A DNA stretch of 64,000 bases from Oscillospiraceae bacterium (GTDB lineage: Bacteria > Bacillota > Clostridia > Oscillospirales > Ruminococcaceae), in contig JAJQGT010000008.1 in assembly GCA_021201135.1 (NCBI GenBank), positions 124,001 to 188,000 of the forward strand, read 5' to 3'. The notes beneath the pieces were generated by a model. It was not told the origin of the DNA, ran no database searches, and saw only the letters and a list, made by a program, of their open reading frames with translations. This document shows, one piece after another, positions 62,551 through 64,000 of this stretch (position 1 is its first letter; each line of letters begins with the position of its first letter). The translations under genes and the position numbers were made by a program.

Positions 62551-63363
62551 TTACTTCTTCAACGGTATCCTAATATGATAATTCACATACCCATCCGTCT
62601 GCGTCTTATCGACATTGACGTCCACGCCGGCAATCTGCATAGTCTCGACCGCCTTGTTGATGGTGTTCGTGAAGAGGCGCAAATCCTTGAAAACGGCACT
62701 CCCCTTGCGGATTCGGGCGCAATATTTCTCGTGCTCGAGCATAGAATCGACCAACGCCTCGGTCTTCTCGACGTTGAGCTTACCTCGGACAATCTTTTTG
62801 AGGGCTTCGTCCCTCTTTTCGTCGGTCGGGAGCTTCAGAAGTGCCCTTGCATGCCGCTCGGTGAGACCGTTTTCCGTGATAATCTGCCGTTGCGAGCTCG
62901 TCAGCTTGAGCAAACGTAGCTTATTCGCGAGGGTCGACTGCGCATAGCCGAGGCGATAGGCGGCGTCCTCCTGCGTCATGCCGTAGAGGTCGATAAGCTT
63001 CGAAATCGCGTCGGCTTCCTCGAAAAAGCTCAGATCCTCGCGCTGAAGGTTCTCGACGAGTGATAAAAGTGCCGAGGTGCGGTCGCTCGCCTCGATAATG
63101 ATGCAGGGAACGGTCTCGAGCCCGGCAATCATCGCCGTCCGAAGCCGCCTCTCCCCCGCTACAAGCTCGTAGCCCCGGGAAGTTTCCCTCACCGAAAGCG
63201 GCGAAATAATGCCGTCCGCTTTGATGCTCGCCGCCAGGTTCATAAGCTCGTCCCGTTCGAAGGTCTTTCGGGGTTGGTAAGGGCTCGGCGCAATCTCCTC
63301 GCAAGGAATCTCGACCACCTTCGCCGCCGTTTTCTCCTTCTTCGCCATGAAAATCTTTGCCAT
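62551..63363 (-). CDS. noc: ParB-like nucleoid occlusion protein Noc
   Basis: 270 residues from the ATG at 63361-63363 (AAGGA 9 bp upstream; a longer frame lacks a site). ParB-family layout with SPYQPRKTF, GERRLRTAMIAG, VENLQREDLSFFEEADAI and helix-turn-helix MTQEDAAYRLGYAQSTLANKLRLL. Position upstream of parA-parB and the GERRLR variant point to Noc, which binds its own sites and blocks division over DNA. A second ParB with overlapping function is the alternative. Confidence 0.88.
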   Translation of the reverse strand: MAKIFMAKKEKTAAKVVEIPCEEIAPSPYQPRKTFERDELMNLAASIKADGIISPLSVRETSRGYELVAGERRLRTAMIAGLETVPCIIIEASDRTSALLSLVENLQREDLSFFEEADAISKLIDLYGMTQEDAAYRLGYAQSTLANKLRLLKLTSSQRQIITENGLTERHARALLKLPTDEKRDEALKKIVRGKLNVEKTEALVDSMLEHEKYCARIRKGSAVFKDLRLFTNTINKAVETMQIAGVDVNVDKTQTDGYVNYHIRIPLKK

Positions 63364-63490
63364 ATTGTCACGTCCTTGTAAAATAAGTGTAGTTCTTACT
63401 CCATATTTTACCATAGACATGCCACAATTTCCAGAGGAATTTATCGGGACAAAATGACTAAACTCGACTTTAGACTAATTCTAAGAATAA

Positions 63491-63532
63491 TTTCGAAAAA
63501 GTATTGCATTTCGAAATACAAAGAGTTATAAT
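63491..63532 (+). promoter_or_regulatory. Toxin-antitoxin promoter with TTTCGAAA repeats
   Basis: TTGCAT (63504-63509), 17 bp, TATAAT (63527-63532). The palindrome TTTCGAAA occurs just upstream of the -35 (from 63491) and again in the spacer (from 63509), 18 bp apart, a likely operator. Confidence 0.75.
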
Positions 63533-63556
63533 AATATCAGAAACGGAGGTATTCAT

Positions 63557-63853
63557 ATGGCAGTCAGAACAGCAAATGTGGTAGCAAGAGTAGAGCCGGA
63601 AGTCAAAAACGAGGCGGAATCCATTATTTCCGAGCTTGGTTTGTCCGTTTCGGCAGTTATAAACTCCCTCTATAAGCAGATTATCATCCATCAGGGAATC
63701 CCCTATTCACTCACTCTTTCGTCTGCACCAAAAGCAATCGACGAAATGTCCCGCAAAGAGTTCGATACAATGATGGAAACAAGCCTTAATCAGGCTAAAA
63801 ACGGAGAATCAATACCGGCAGAAGAGGTTTTTGCAAAAATTTTGAACAGATAG
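63557..63853 (+). CDS. RelB/DinJ-family antitoxin
   Basis: 98 residues with the ribbon-helix-helix pattern TANVVARVEPEVKNEAESII and the DinJ-like LGLSVSAVINSLYKQIIIHQG. The acidic C-terminal tail (SRKEFDTMMETSLNQAKNG, IPAEEVFAKILNR) should bind the toxin that begins 10 bp downstream. GGAGG precedes the ATG. Ends in TAG. Confidence 0.92.
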   Translation: MAVRTANVVARVEPEVKNEAESIISELGLSVSAVINSLYKQIIIHQGIPYSLTLSSAPKAIDEMSRKEFDTMMETSLNQAKNGESIPAEEVFAKILNR

Positions 63854-63863
63854 ACGTGATAAA

Positions 63864-64000
63864 ATGTACAAGGTTGAATTTACGCCTTATGCGGAAAGCC
63901 AGCTAAATGGGATTTATAACTACATTGCAAATGAGTTATTGAACCCCGTCGCCGCCTCGAAAACGGTCAAGGAAATCGAAAAAAGCGTTATGAAATTGAA
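63864..64000 (+). CDS. RelE/ParE-family toxin, N-terminal fragment (cut by window edge)
   Basis: The first 45 codons read MYKVEFTPYAESQLNGIYNY then IANELLNPVAASKTVKEIEK, the N-terminal strand and helices of ParE/RelE toxins. The rest lies beyond 64000. Pairs with the antitoxin just upstream. Confidence 0.88.
   Translation, partial: MYKVEFTPYAESQLNGIYNYIANELLNPVAASKTVKEIEKSVMKL

Overview
The window looks like a chromosomal segment from a spore-forming Clostridia, most likely a gut Oscillospiraceae/Ruminococcus-type Firmicute. The basis is the noc-parA-parB-serS block that normally sits near oriC in Firmicutes, a spoVT-type sporulation regulator and a CotF-like spore-coat protein, strong Shine-Dalgarno sites, a Firmicutes (EssC-type) type VII secretion system (T7SS) and a GH10 xylanase. 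The left 50 kb is accessory in character and nearly all on the minus strand. The right 14 kb is denser, more housekeeping in content and reads both ways.

Region 1 (about 1-20.3 kb, minus). A long run that starts with a PP2C phosphatase (19431-20267), followed by two Ser/Thr kinases (one with Sel1 repeats, one with a membrane segment and three NPCBM-like ectodomains) and a TPR lipoprotein. Next comes a double-FHA ABC exporter of the Rv1747 type that is interrupted by an in-frame amber codon, then an unknown protein coupled to it and several zinc-ribbon proteins. It ends with a set of lipoproteins and membrane proteins that share anchors but carry exchangeable ectodomains (BspA/DUF285 repeats, YD-like repeats, SH3b plus C-type lectin), and the start of another kinase at the left edge.

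Region 2 (20.3-25.9 kb, minus). A possible small structured RNA, a secreted ricin-type/cysteine hydrolase protein, a small zinc-ribbon membrane protein, a NatAB-like ABC transporter preceded by two tiny hydrophobic peptides, a membrane protein, and a plus-strand DUF362 ferredoxin remnant. Four promoters in and beside this region share a box ending TCACAG placed exactly 18 bp upstream of a TANNNT -10.

Region 3 (25.9-50.4 kb, minus). Probably one large transcription unit that starts at a consensus promoter (50401-50429) with a riboswitch-like leader and terminator. It encodes two PP2C phosphatases, two zinc-ribbon adaptors (one with FHA), two zinc-ribbon receptor kinases (one with a solute-binding-protein ectodomain, one with PASTA, InlB-like and MucBP-like repeats), an FHA protein, a CpaE-like ATPase, EsaB/YukD and EssC. 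After these come T7SS substrates: two helical partners with an LXG-like protein, a WXG100 protein, three more helical proteins, a lipoprotein, and an alpha/beta-hydrolase whose helical targeting-like region is at its C-terminus. Recognisable EsaA, EssA and EssB are absent. I infer a T7SS governed by Thr phosphorylation, in the way PpkA/PppA/Fha govern some type VI systems.

Region 4 (50.7-64 kb). Two GNAT acetyltransferases (the first behind an erm-like translational attenuator with a 17-residue leader peptide), spoVT, a CotF-like coat protein, birA, a MITE-like palindrome, guaB, a GH10 xylanase without signal peptide, a VapD-like toxin and partner, serS, parB, parA, a parS-like site and noc. 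Three RelBE/ParE-type toxin-antitoxin pairs are interspersed, each with recognisable promoter/operator repeats; the last is cut by the window end. I saw no rRNA, tRNA, CRISPR array or transposase.
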